Of a DNA stretch of 64,000 nucleotides, positions 25,020-33,121 are shown piece after piece. Position 1 is the first letter of the stretch. Every line of letters starts with the position of its first letter. The translations under genes and the position numbers were made by a program. Below the pieces are notes generated by a model. It made no database searches and had not been told where the DNA came from. It saw only the letters and a list, made by a program, of their open reading frames with translations. Location of the stretch: assembly GCF_000225345.1 (NCBI RefSeq), contig NC_015977.1, positions 2,029,501 through 2,093,500 on the forward strand. The letters run 5' to 3'. This stretch comes from Roseburia hominis A2-183 (GTDB taxonomy: Bacteria; Bacillota; Clostridia; Lachnospirales; Lachnospiraceae).

Positions 25020-25403
25020 TTATCTTTTTACTGCAATTGCCTCAATCTCAACTTTCGCATTTTTTGGTAAAGCTGCTACTTCAAATGCTGCACGTGCTGG
25101 AAATGGTTCTGCAAAAAATTCTGCATAAACCTGATTCATTTCCGCAAATTCTGCGATATCAGCAAGAAGTACTGTTGTCTTTGTCACATCTGCCATCGTC
25201 ATACCATTCTCTGCTAAAATTGCCTGCACATTTTTCAGGGACTGACGTGTCTGGCTTGCAATGTCGTTACCTGCAAACTCTCCTGTTGCAGGATCGATTG
25301 GGAGCTGTCCTGATACAAATGCGATGTTTTCAGCTGAAATCCCCTGTGAATATGGACCAATTGCTGCCGGTGCCTGCTCTGTTTTGATTTCTTTGTTTGC
25401 CAT
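25020..25403 (-). CDS. ridA: RidA-family enamine/imine deaminase
   Basis: RidA hydrolyses reactive 2-aminoacrylate and other enamines from PLP enzymes to the keto acid and ammonia. The 127-residue protein shows the family sequence: PAAIGPYSQGI, FVSGQLPIDPATGE, and the active-site arginine and Glu in FPARAAFEVAALPKNAKVEIEAIA. AAGGAGAAAAAAGT precedes the start. It is the first gene of the ridA-malY-M20 unit, consistent with detoxifying the product of the C-S lyase encoded next. Confidence 0.93.
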   Translation of the reverse strand: MANKEIKTEQAPAAIGPYSQGISAENIAFVSGQLPIDPATGEFAGNDIASQTRQSLKNVQAILAENGMTMADVTKTTVLLADIAEFAEMNQVYAEFFAEPFPARAAFEVAALPKNAKVEIEAIAVKR

Positions 25404-25444
25404 ACTTTTTTCTCCTTAAATGAAATATTTTTTATCTTAATAAA

Positions 25445-25473
25445 AGCATACTCGTTTTAGAAACTAAAGTCAA
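25445..25473 (-). promoter_or_regulatory. Promoter of the ridA operon
   Basis: On the minus strand TTGACT (25468-25473) and TATGCT (25445-25450) with a 17-base spacer. The spacer is filled by a palindrome, so the promoter would be blocked by a bound dimeric repressor. Confidence 0.8.
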
Positions 25474-25491
25474 TATATTTTAGAGTCTAAA
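25456..25491. promoter_or_regulatory. Twin palindromes over the ridA promoter, candidate MarR operator
   Basis: Two related 13-bp palindromes, TTTAGAAACTAAA (25456-25468) and TTTAGAGTCTAAA (25479-25491), have centres 23 bp apart. One fills the -35/-10 spacer and the other lies just upstream of the -35 box. The arms match each other, which suggests one dimeric regulator binding twice, most simply the MarR protein encoded at 21958-22455. Confidence 0.75.
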
Positions 25492-25548
25492 GTGTAGAAA
25501 AAAAACACTACTTTTTGTGCAATGTGTTTACATATATGAAATTATTTT

Positions 25549-26007
25549 TTAACTATTCGGATACTTATTGATCATACGCTCGATCAGCTCAACCGATTCC
25601 TTGATTCCGTAACTTGCACTGTCAATACACAGATCATAGTTGACCGCATCACCCCATTTTTTACCGGTGTATGCATGATAATAACGTTCATGGCGTTTAT
25701 CTAACTTCTTTAACAGGTGTTCCGCTTGCTTGTAGTTTAAGCTGTTTATTTCCATCATACGGCGTACACTCTGATCAAACGATGCTGTGATGAAAATACT
25801 GATATGTGGGATATGATGATTCGTGAGTACAACGTCCGCACATCTTCCCATAACAATAAAGTCCTCGTGCTTTGCCATATCACAGATCAGATCACTCTGG
25901 TTAAAGAAAATGGCATCCTGAACCGGAAGCCCATGATATTTCTTAAAATCTTTGAAAAATCTGCCTGTTCCGGTATCTTTTTCAAATTTCCCCATCATCT
26001 CTTCCAC
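25549..26007 (-). pseudogene. Cytidylate-kinase-like protein lacking its P-loop end
   Basis: The 152 residues match the C-terminal two thirds of the cytidylate kinase-like (AAA_26) family: FFNQSDLICDMAK, FIVMGRCADVVL, ISIFITASFDQSVRRMM and the end INYDLCIDSASYGIKESVELI-like stretch. Intact members have about 200 residues and begin with an ATP-binding GREFGSGG-type loop, which is absent. The only start is a GTG at 26007 with no clear ribosome-binding site, and a stop lies a few codons further upstream. It is therefore probably a 5'-truncated gene. Confidence 0.7.
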
Positions 26008-26010
26008 ATA

Positions 26011-26027
26011 GTTAATTTGATATTAAC
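26011..26027. promoter_or_regulatory. Palindrome between the kinase-like remnant and azlC
   Basis: GTTAAT-TTGAT-ATTAAC, in the 43-base gap between the divergent genes; possibly a regulator site. Confidence 0.35.
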
Positions 26028-26050
26028 AACCTGATGAAAAGAGAATTTTT

Positions 26051-26569
26051 ATGAATCACAATATACAGACATTCAAAACAAGCCAACATCCGGTCTATAC
26101 TTTCAGCCGGAAAGTTTTCACCGAAGGAATGCGGGACGGATTTCCGATCGCACTCGGTTATTTTGCGGTATCCTTTTCTCTTGGAATCGCCACAAGGAAT
26201 GCCGGTCTGAATCCTTTACAGGGATTTCTTGCCAGCCTCCTCAATAACGCCTCAGCAGGTGAATATGCTGCTTTTACACTGATCGCAGCAAATGCCACTT
26301 ATCTTGAAGTTGCGATCATCACGCTAATCTCCAATGCCCGTTATCTTTTGATGAGCTGTGCACTTGCACAACGCTTCTCGGAAGACACCCCTTTTATCCA
26401 TCGGCTTTTTATCGCCTATGATGTGACCGACAAGCTGTTTGGGATCACAATTGCACGCCCCGGCTATCTGAACCCGTTCTCTTTCAAGTGGAACAAGGAC
26501 CATTCTTTTGACGGTGATCCTGTCTTCTGCTGCTGCGATCCTATTCCCGGTCACCCCGGAAAAAGATAA
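26051..26569 (+). pseudogene. azlC: AzlC-family branched-chain amino acid exporter, damaged
   Basis: AzlC and AzlD form a two-subunit exporter of branched-chain amino acids and related compounds. The N-terminal ~140 residues are typical (FTEGMRDGFPIALGYFAVSFSLG, LNNASAGEYAAFTLI, LISNARYLLMSCALAQRF, IAYDVTDKLFGI). After ARPGYLNPF the sequence jumps: another frame then reads LLTVILSSAAAILFPVTPEKD, which resembles the protein's last membrane region. So about 60 residues were deleted and the frame lost. The usual length is about 230; here 172 with a nonsense C-terminus. AzlD downstream is intact but likely useless alone. Confidence 0.78.
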
Positions 26570-26639
26570 AAATGCAACTACCTAAATTGAAACATTACAT
26601 ATATTTCACTCTGTCTTCACTATCGAAAGGAGTTTTTTT

Positions 26640-26948
26640 ATGACACACAACCCTTATTTTTATATTGCTGTCATGGCACTTGTATCTTACACGACCCGTG
26701 TGCTTCCTCTGACTCTTATCCGAAAACCGATCAAAAATCAATTTATCCAGTCTTTCTTATATTATGTTCCATATATTACGTTATCCGTCATGACTTTTCC
26801 TGCGATCATCGAAGCAACACAAAGTCCTGTTGCAGGTGCTATCGCACTCGTTTTTGGGATGATCGGTGCATGGTTTGGCGCAAGTCTGTTTCAAGTATCT
26901 GTCGGCTGCTGTACGGTTGTATTGATCCTGGAATTAATTCTTGTATAG
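26640..26948 (+). CDS. azlD: AzlD-family membrane protein
   Basis: The 102-residue protein has three to four membrane segments and the AzlD pattern (MALVSYTTRVLPLTLI near the start, then FLYYVPYITLSVMTFPAII). It is the small partner of AzlC in branched-chain amino acid efflux. AAGGAG precedes the start. Its partner gene just upstream is broken, so the pair is probably non-functional. Confidence 0.85.
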   Translation: MTHNPYFYIAVMALVSYTTRVLPLTLIRKPIKNQFIQSFLYYVPYITLSVMTFPAIIEATQSPVAGAIALVFGMIGAWFGASLFQVSVGCCTVVLILELILV

Positions 26949-27009
26949 AAATGTTTTTCTGTCCTTTTCCCTGTTTTTCCCCGTTTTTCCTTGTCATTCC
27001 TATTTTCTC

Positions 27010-27034
27010 ATGATATATTACATATATATATCAT
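27010..27034. promoter_or_regulatory. Inverted repeat upstream of the second MarR gene
   Basis: ATGATATAT, seven bases, ATATATCAT, about 40 bases before the start codon; a candidate autoregulatory operator. Confidence 0.5.
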
Positions 27035-27075
27035 TATTATTCTGATATGCAATCATTCAAGGAGGTACCGCATAC

Positions 27076-27570
27076 ATGGTACAATATTACAATACAGGGG
27101 ATAAGGATAGTACGAATCTCATCGCCTATGCCAGTGATCTTTCCATGTTCGCTATGCTGTTCACAGATATGCAAAATGGAACTCGTGACTACGGTAATGA
27201 TCGTCCGATCAAATCTGTCGAAGTCGCTATCTTATCTACGATTGAACAAAATCCAGGGATTACCGTAAGTGATTTATCCCAAAAACAACATCGGACAAAA
27301 GGAACTATTTCATCCATTGTTTCCAACCTAGAAAAAGGTGGCTACATTTACCGCGAAAAGCGTCCCGGTAATGCAAAAGTAGTGCATCTATACACTACTC
27401 CGGACGGTGAACGTCTGAATACCCTTTATATCGCTTTTGTCACAAAAAAAACAACAGAGATACAGTCAGAACTATTAAAGGTCTGCTCTATCAGTGAAAT
27501 GAATTCTTTTTGTAAAGTCTTACATGAATATGTTAAATTATTGTCAAAAGCTTTTGATGAAGAATCCTAG
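27076..27570 (+). CDS. MarR-family transcriptional regulator
   Basis: The 164-residue protein is a MarR-type winged-helix dimer. The helix-turn-helix region is about residues 57-88 (ITVSDLSQKQHRTKGTISSIV), followed by the wing YREKRPGNAKVVHLYTT. AAGGAGG lies before the ATG. It is encoded next to the large CoA-thioester cluster, on the opposite strand to the MFS and symporter genes, so it may control that cluster or the damaged azlCD genes. It is not closely similar to the other MarR protein here. Confidence 0.88.
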   Translation: MVQYYNTGDKDSTNLIAYASDLSMFAMLFTDMQNGTRDYGNDRPIKSVEVAILSTIEQNPGITVSDLSQKQHRTKGTISSIVSNLEKGGYIYREKRPGNAKVVHLYTTPDGERLNTLYIAFVTKKTTEIQSELLKVCSISEMNSFCKVLHEYVKLLSKAFDEES

Positions 27571-27571
27571 C

Positions 27572-27615
27572 AGAGAGATATTTAAAAACACAAGGTTTTT
27601 ATATCTCTCTTTTTT
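27572..27615 (+). terminator. Terminator of the second marR gene
   Basis: AGAGAGATAT...ATATCTCTCT stem, extended by TTAAAAAC/GTTTTTA pairs, followed by TTTTTT directly after the stop codon. Confidence 0.85.
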
Positions 27616-27665
27616 CTCCCCAAAAACAGGAAGTTTTTTCTGACATTTATTTACCGAATCAGAGT

Positions 27666-27716
27666 AGGGTGTCAAAACGTTTGCATTTAAGTTTATAAAA
27701 CAAACGTTTTGACCCT
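27666..27716. mobile_element. 51-bp element made of two joined IS ends
   Basis: AGGGTGTCAAAACGTTTG (27666-27683) and its inverted partner CAAACGTTTTGACCCT (27701-27716) flank only 17 bases. The left side matches the end of the transposase remnant at 21.83 kb. CCGAATCA occurs on both sides (27653-27660, 27723-27730). This looks like an insertion sequence deleted down to its terminal repeats. The strong hairpin with AAACGTTT cores could also serve as a regulator site. Confidence 0.65.
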
Positions 27717-27730
27717 CCATATCCGAATCA

Positions 27731-27777
27731 TGAAAAAAGACAGAGTATCCAATTTTAGGACACTCTGTCTTTTTTTA
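27731..27777. terminator. Bidirectional terminator after the MFS transporter gene
   Basis: GACAGAGT-A-TCC and GGA-C-ACTCTGTC form the stem; runs of A on one side and T on the other give a T tract in both directions. It closes the long minus-strand operon. Confidence 0.88.
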
Positions 27778-27833
27778 TTCAACGTATCAACGCTTGAATT
27801 ATTCTTTCAACACACTAATCTTTTTCTTATTAA

Positions 27834-29102
27834 TTAAGCTTCTTTGTTGTTTGCTGCGCGGAATTTTACGATTCTTCTATCGGAAATAAATGCACAAACA
27901 AGACCAATTACCATAGCCAAAATACAGCTTAAGAAGATCTTTTTGTATCCACCTACAGGATCAGCTTCCAGCCATTTACCACATAATGATGTGTAGAATG
28001 TATCCGGAATGAATCCGATTAAGGATGAGATACCGATAACACTACCAACGATGTTCTTAGGTGTTCCTTCCTCATCTACTGTTGCGTAATACAGAGCACG
28101 GAATACATAGATCATCATAAGAGCAACTGTCATTACAACAAGCATTGGCCACATAACTGCTGTAGATGCTGGTAAGATTTCCATAACAATATATAAACCT
28201 GCTCCAACAACACCGGCTACGATCATAGGTTTTGTGGAACGTTTTAATTTAGTTGCTAAAATACCAGCTGCAGATGCAGCGATTAACTGTGTAACGATCT
28301 TGCTGTAGTTTGAATATAAAACACCGATTTTTACCGGTAATCCACAAATGTTCTGTAAGTATGGTGCAAAATAAGTTGTAGATGCAAGACACATAGATCC
28401 ACAGAAGATCATACCTGCTAACAGATAAGTAACTGGACACTTGAATGCAACACCCATCGCTTTGATACTGTCAAGTAATGTAGCATTTGTTGCATTTTCT
28501 GTATTCTTTGGCTTCGGCATTAAAACTGCTAAAAGAATACCGATCACGATCATAACAACTGAGATAATTGACACATTTAATCTCATTGCCTTTGTGCTGT
28601 CAGCTGCATTTACTGCATAAATAGATGTAAAGATAATAGTAAGAACCAGACCTGAAACACCACGTCCTGCTTCCAGGCTTCCGAACATACCACCCTGTTC
28701 TCCCTCATCAGCGAGCATGTTGACACATTTTACAGAAGAAGACCAGAATGTAAGTACGGTTGTTACTGCAAATAATATATGGATCAGTAACAGGATTGTG
28801 TAGCTTGGGAATGTTGCTTCCCAGAGACCAAGAACACCTGTTGAAACCATGGAAAATACAAGTAACTTCTTGCAGTCAAATTTATCTGCTACCCATCCAC
28901 CTGGCAGGTATAAAATAACGTTTGCAATACCATATACGTTTAATAATCTACCATAGTCAGCATCTCTTCCAATAAGACCCATAGCCTCCTGTAATGGTGT
29001 ATAGTATGTATACATCAGGTATGGCAACATATAAATGGTATTCATTGCCAGGATCATAAGAATCAGAGTAACTACTTTACTGCTTTTTGATTTTTGTGTC
29101 AT
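27834..29102 (-). CDS. MFS transporter
   Basis: The 422-residue protein is a major facilitator superfamily carrier with twelve predicted membrane helices. The loop 2-3 motif GGWVADKFDCKKLL corresponds to MFS motif A. The start at 29102 is chosen for GGAGGGG eight bases upstream; an earlier in-frame ATG lacks one. It is the last gene of the eleven-gene minus-strand operon, after the sodium:solute symporter. Two transporters in one operon suggest import of one compound and export of its product, but the substrates cannot be read from sequence. Confidence 0.85.
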   Translation of the reverse strand: MTQKSKSSKVVTLILMILAMNTIYMLPYLMYTYYTPLQEAMGLIGRDADYGRLLNVYGIANVILYLPGGWVADKFDCKKLLVFSMVSTGVLGLWEATFPSYTILLLIHILFAVTTVLTFWSSSVKCVNMLADEGEQGGMFGSLEAGRGVSGLVLTIIFTSIYAVNAADSTKAMRLNVSIISVVMIVIGILLAVLMPKPKNTENATNATLLDSIKAMGVAFKCPVTYLLAGMIFCGSMCLASTTYFAPYLQNICGLPVKIGVLYSNYSKIVTQLIAASAAGILATKLKRSTKPMIVAGVVGAGLYIVMEILPASTAVMWPMLVVMTVALMMIYVFRALYYATVDEEGTPKNIVGSVIGISSLIGFIPDTFYTSLCGKWLEADPVGGYKKIFLSCILAMVIGLVCAFISDRRIVKFRAANNKEA

Positions 29103-29136
29103 AACGTTTCCCCTCCACGTTTTCTCTATCATTATT

Positions 29137-30750
29137 TTATATGATTCCGTTATATGGCAGCGCCCAGCCGAATAAAAGGAAGAGTGTCACTGCAATTCCT
29201 GCTGCGATCAGAAGATATCCAAATACTTTGTCGATCTTGTAATCTTTTATTACCTTTTCAGACTCCGGTAATATCAGAAGTTTTTCCCGATATGCTTTTT
29301 CCTCCTCTGTCACCGGATGTAATTTTGATCCGAGTATCGCAAAAAAGAGGCTCAGGTAAATTCCAATAAAGAATGGGTCTAAAAAGTTAATAAATACAGT
29401 TGCAAATAATCCTACATGAAATCCAACCAGACATTTTGTAACAATGAATCCAACAAATCCGGCGATCATAGACCATCTCGCTCCGGTAGCGGAAAGCTTT
29501 TTACTTACCACACTTCCGATGGCGGAAACGCCCCAGCTTGCTGCGATGATCGTAGATGCAAAATAAGTAACGATGCGGACACTTCCGATTCCTGTATATG
29601 CTAACAGTAAGGAAATCGCACCGAGGATCAGCATTATCACTCTGCTGACAAATAACTGCTGCTTTTCACTTTTAAATTCCACAAAAACAATATCCGATGT
29701 AATAGAAAATCCAATGACCGACAGGAATGTGGATGCAGAAGATAATCCTGCTGCCATAATGCCGGCAAGCATCAATGTTCCGACGAACTTCGGCATTACA
29801 TGAAATGCTGCCCAGATCAGAACTCTCTGCGGATCTTCCATTCCAGGGTTAAGATTCAGTACGGTCACAGACTGCAGATTCAAATACATCAGGAAAATCA
29901 CCGTACATGCCGCTGCGATCGCACCTGCGCGGAATGTAACATGCTCGCTCTTTGCCATCATGTTACGTCCTGCCTGCCAAGGCGATACCGACACTGTAAT
30001 AAACCAGATAATTCCCATCGTCACTGCATACATCACTGCACCAAAAACATCTGTTGCCCCGGCTCCTGGAATATTGCCATGATAATCCAAAAGGTTCTCC
30101 GGAATGTTTGGATTATTCATGAGATTCTCCAGCAGATGACCAATTCCACCCTGTGCCTTGAAAACATAAGGACCGGCAATGATCGTCGCTATTAAAAATA
30201 CCATGAACATCATCGTATCCGTAAGAATAACTCCTTTCGAACCGGAATAAAAAGTAAAAGCGGTAAAACAAAACCATGCCAGGAAGAGACAGAGCTCATA
30301 AGAAAGCCCTGTCAGTTCCTGCATTAAAATTCCAACTCCGGTGATACATGAGAGCAAATACGCTGTGAGGGAAACTGCTGTAATAATTCCGGCAACTCTC
30401 CGGTTTTTCAGATCGCAGTAACGCGCTCCGAAATATTCCGGCATTGTTGTACATTCTGACCGCCTTAAATATCGTCCGAACATAAGTGGTCCGGCAATAT
30501 AACCCATTGCACACATGGAATTTAGCAATACCAGTGTTGTAATGTTGCCGGAATAGCACCATCCCTGGTCTCCCATGAACCCGTTTACCGAAAGCATCGA
30601 TGCAAACAGGGTTCCGGCGATCAAAATCGTCGGGGCATTTCTTCCACTGACATAATAGTCATTTACGTCCTTTACAGAACGACCTGCCCAGATTCCAACC
30701 ACTATGTAAACCAGTATGCTGACAACCACTCCTATAAAGAATATATTCAT
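29137..30750 (-). CDS. Sodium:solute symporter family protein
   Basis: This 537-residue protein belongs to the SSS family (SLC5/PutP/PanF-like), which takes up organic acids, amino acids or vitamins with Na+. About 13 membrane helices are visible, with the family-like N-terminal VKDVNDYYVSGRNAPT and the signature-region GIMAAGLSSASTFLSVIGFS. It would import the acid that the neighbouring CoA genes activate. Its ATG overlaps the stop codon of a 40-residue membrane peptide gene (ATGA), as for symporters that have a small partner subunit. Confidence 0.9.
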   Translation of the reverse strand: MNIFFIGVVVSILVYIVVGIWAGRSVKDVNDYYVSGRNAPTILIAGTLFASMLSVNGFMGDQGWCYSGNITTLVLLNSMCAMGYIAGPLMFGRYLRRSECTTMPEYFGARYCDLKNRRVAGIITAVSLTAYLLSCITGVGILMQELTGLSYELCLFLAWFCFTAFTFYSGSKGVILTDTMMFMVFLIATIIAGPYVFKAQGGIGHLLENLMNNPNIPENLLDYHGNIPGAGATDVFGAVMYAVTMGIIWFITVSVSPWQAGRNMMAKSEHVTFRAGAIAAACTVIFLMYLNLQSVTVLNLNPGMEDPQRVLIWAAFHVMPKFVGTLMLAGIMAAGLSSASTFLSVIGFSITSDIVFVEFKSEKQQLFVSRVIMLILGAISLLLAYTGIGSVRIVTYFASTIIAASWGVSAIGSVVSKKLSATGARWSMIAGFVGFIVTKCLVGFHVGLFATVFINFLDPFFIGIYLSLFFAILGSKLHPVTEEEKAYREKLLILPESEKVIKDYKIDKVFGYLLIAAGIAVTLFLLFGWALPYNGII

Positions 30751-30869
30751 GCAACATCCTCCTTATCTTTTCTAACCTTTTTTTCCTCTTTCCCAAGGAC
30801 GAAAATCATAAGGATTCCTGAAGCGATCAGACAGCCTCCAACTACGACTGAAAATAGTATTTCTCCCAT
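30747..30869 (-). CDS. 40-residue single-span membrane peptide, putative symporter partner
   Basis: A short frame starts with MGEILFSVVVGGCLIASG, contains one membrane helix (about residues 5-25) and ends in a charged tail KEEKKVRKDKEDVA. GGAGGATGATACG precedes the ATG and the stop overlaps the symporter start by the ATGA arrangement, so it is very likely translated and coupled to the symporter. Some SSS carriers, such as PanF with YhdT, are encoded with a small membrane protein; this one shows no clear sequence match to those. Function is inferred from position. Confidence 0.72.
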   Translation of the reverse strand: MGEILFSVVVGGCLIASGILMIFVLGKEEKKVRKDKEDVA

Positions 30870-30899
30870 CGTATCATCCTCCATTTCTGTCTCCAGAAA

Positions 30900-32039
30900 C
30901 TATTTCAGCAAATTTCCTGCAATTACCATCTTCTGGATCTCAGAAGTGCCTTCATAGATTTCTGTGATCTTAGCGTCACGCATCATTCTTTCTACTGGAT
31001 AATCTCTTGTATATCCATATCCACCGAATAACTGTACTGCTCTCCAGGTAACTTCTCTTGCTGTTTCAGAAGCGAATAATTTAGCCATAGCAGCTTTGTC
31101 AGAGTATGGTTCGCCGTTATCTTTTGCACAAGCAGCGCTATATACAAGGTATCTAGCAGCTTCTACTCTTGTCTTCATATCAGCAAGTGTGAATTTTGTA
31201 TTCTGGAATGCTGCGATAGGACGTCCAAACTGTTCTCTTGTCTTAACATATTCTACAGCTGCGTCTAATGCGCCTTCAGCAATACCAAGTGCCTGTGCAG
31301 CGATACCGATACGTCCGCCATCAAGAGTTGCCATAGCAATCTTGAATCCTTTGTTAACTTCTCCCAAAAGGTTTTCCTTCGGAACTTTTACGTTTTCGAA
31401 AATCAGCTCGCATGTAGAAGATCCACGGATACCCATTTTCTTCTCATGACTTCCAAAGCTGAATCCTTCCCATCCTTTTTCTACGATGAAAGCACTGATT
31501 CCTTTGTTTCCAAGTTCTTTGTTTGTCATTGCAAATACAACGTAAACATCAGCAACTTCACCGTTTGTGATGAAGATCTTGCTTCCGTTTAATAAGTAGT
31601 GATCGCCTTTGTCTTCTGCAACTGTTCTCTGTCCAGCAGCGTCAGATCCAGCGCCCGGCTCAGTAAGACCGAAAGCACCAAGTTTTTCACCAGATGCAAG
31701 ATCTGGAAGGTATTTCTGTTTCTGTTCTTCTGTTCCGAATGCTTCGATTGGCCAGCAGCATAAAGATGTATGAGCTGAAATTGTAACACCTGTGCTTGCG
31801 CATGCTTTAGAAACTTCTTCTACTGCAAGAACGTAAGACATATTGTCTGCACCTGCTCCGCCGTACTCTTCAGCGACCGGGATTCCGAGAAGTCCTGTTT
31901 CTCCAAGCTGTGGAATCAGTTCTTCCGGGAAGCGCTCCTGCTCATCTAACTCTGCAGCGATTGGTTTGACAAACTGCTCTGTAAATTCAACGAACATGTC
32001 TTTCATTAACTGCTGGTCTTCATTTAATTTAAATTCCAT
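30900..32039 (-). CDS. Acyl-CoA dehydrogenase, butyryl-CoA dehydrogenase type
   Basis: The 379-residue flavoprotein is a short-chain acyl-CoA dehydrogenase. Seen are the FAD/substrate motif [13 protein letters not shown] (about 124-136), [19 protein letters not shown], the dimer-region [12 protein letters not shown], and the C-terminal IYEGTSEIQ with the catalytic Glu. With EtfAB, encoded directly upstream in the operon (55 bases), it could oxidise or reduce acyl-CoA, and a Bcd/Etf complex in Clostridia can couple enoyl-CoA reduction by NADH to ferredoxin reduction. In this cluster it is one of two acyl-CoA dehydrogenases. Codon use is AT-rich and strongly biased, as for highly expressed genes. 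Confidence 0.92.
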   Translation of the reverse strand: MEFKLNEDQQLMKDMFVEFTEQFVKPIAAELDEQERFPEELIPQLGETGLLGIPVAEEYGGAGADNMSYVLAVEEVSKACASTGVTISAHTSLCCWPIEAFGTEEQKQKYLPDLASGEKLGAFGLTEPGAGSDAAGQRTVAEDKGDHYLLNGSKIFITNGEVADVYVVFAMTNKELGNKGISAFIVEKGWEGFSFGSHEKKMGIRGSSTCELIFENVKVPKENLLGEVNKGFKIAMATLDGGRIGIAAQALGIAEGALDAAVEYVKTREQFGRPIAAFQNTKFTLADMKTRVEAARYLVYSAACAKDNGEPYSDKAAMAKLFASETAREVTWRAVQLFGGYGYTRDYPVERMMRDAKITEIYEGTSEIQKMVIAGNLLK

Positions 32040-32093
32040 AGTGTTTTACCTCTCTTCTCTTACTTTTTTAATCAAAAAACCTCTGGCTACTTC

Positions 32094-33107
32094 TTATAAC
32101 CCTTTGTATTTTCTGATCTTTTCTGTCAGAATTGGCAGAACTACTTTCAGGTCTCCAACAAGACCGTAATCAGCCACATTGAAAATTGGTGCATCTGGAT
32201 CTTTGTTGATTGCAATGATCACGTCAGAGCTGCTCATACCGGCAAGATGCTGAATTGCTCCGGAAATTCCGCAGGCAATGTAGATCTTTGGTCCAACTGT
32301 TTTACCAGTCTGGCCTACCTGGTGTGCATGTGGGATCCATCCTGCATCAACAGCTGCTCTGGATGCTCCTACTGTAGCACCTAATACTTCTGCAAGCTCT
32401 CTTACAGGTGCAAAACCTTCTGGTCCGCCTACTCCACGTCCACCGGAAACGATGATTTCTGCGTTTTCCAGATCAACGAGTTCCCCTGCCATCTCATTGA
32501 TCACTTCGAGTAACTCTACACGTTTTTCTGCATCTGTGATCTCAACTTTTTCTTTGATCACCGGAATGTCTTTTACTTCACCTGGTTCACTCTTCTTGAA
32601 TACGCCAGGTCTGACTGTTCCAAGCTGTGGTCTGTGGTCAGGACACATAATTGTTGCCATCAGGTTTCCACCGAATGCAGGTCTTGTCCATGCCATGTTG
32701 CCTGTCTCATCATCAATATCTAATGCTGTACAGTCTGCTGTTAAACCAGTTCCAAGTCTGCAGGAAATACGAGGTCCGATGTCTCTTCCGTTATTTGTAG
32801 CACCGATCAGCATTACGGATGGTCCGTATTTTTCGATCAGTTCGCAAAGAACTTTTGCATAAGCATCTGTGTTATAGTGCTTTAATTCAGGCTGATCCAC
32901 AACGATTGCTTCGTCAGCGCCGTGTGCTTTTACAGCTTCGAGTGCTGGTGCAACATTGCTTCCTAAAATTACTGCAACAAGTTTTCCGTTCTGTTTATCT
33001 GCAAGTCTTCTACCTGGAACGAGTAACTCAAGTCCTACGCTTTTCGCAGTACCTTCATCCTCTGTTTCGATAAAGACCCAAAGATCCTTTGTCTTTTCTA
33101 CCGCCAT
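32094..33107 (-). CDS. etfA: Electron transfer flavoprotein alpha subunit
   Basis: EtfA (337 residues) binds FAD and passes electrons between acyl-CoA dehydrogenases and other carriers. The C-terminal FAD domain is clear: IVSGGRGVGGPEGF, GASRAAVDAGW, HQVGQTGKTV, IYIACGISGAIQHLAGM and INKDPDAPIF. It follows etfB by 14 bases. The pair is separate from the FixA/FixB pair encoded on the opposite strand. Whether it carries the second, bifurcating FAD would depend on EtfB residues that I cannot judge with certainty. Confidence 0.95.
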   Translation of the reverse strand: MAVEKTKDLWVFIETEDEGTAKSVGLELLVPGRRLADKQNGKLVAVILGSNVAPALEAVKAHGADEAIVVDQPELKHYNTDAYAKVLCELIEKYGPSVMLIGATNNGRDIGPRISCRLGTGLTADCTALDIDDETGNMAWTRPAFGGNLMATIMCPDHRPQLGTVRPGVFKKSEPGEVKDIPVIKEKVEITDAEKRVELLEVINEMAGELVDLENAEIIVSGGRGVGGPEGFAPVRELAEVLGATVGASRAAVDAGWIPHAHQVGQTGKTVGPKIYIACGISGAIQHLAGMSSSDVIIAINKDPDAPIFNVADYGLVGDLKVVLPILTEKIRKYKGL

Positions 33108-33121
33108 CTCTTTTCACCTCC

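Noticed and set aside
27669..27716. LacI/CcpA-type operator pair based on AAACGTTT cores
   Set aside because: The sequence fits better as joined IS ends because it matches the terminal part of the transposase remnant; no LacI-family gene is present nearby. A secondary regulatory role cannot be excluded.
28249..28440. 63-codon frame antisense in phase within the MFS gene
   Set aside because: Lies fully inside the transporter gene on the same strand in another frame, with no start signal or family match.
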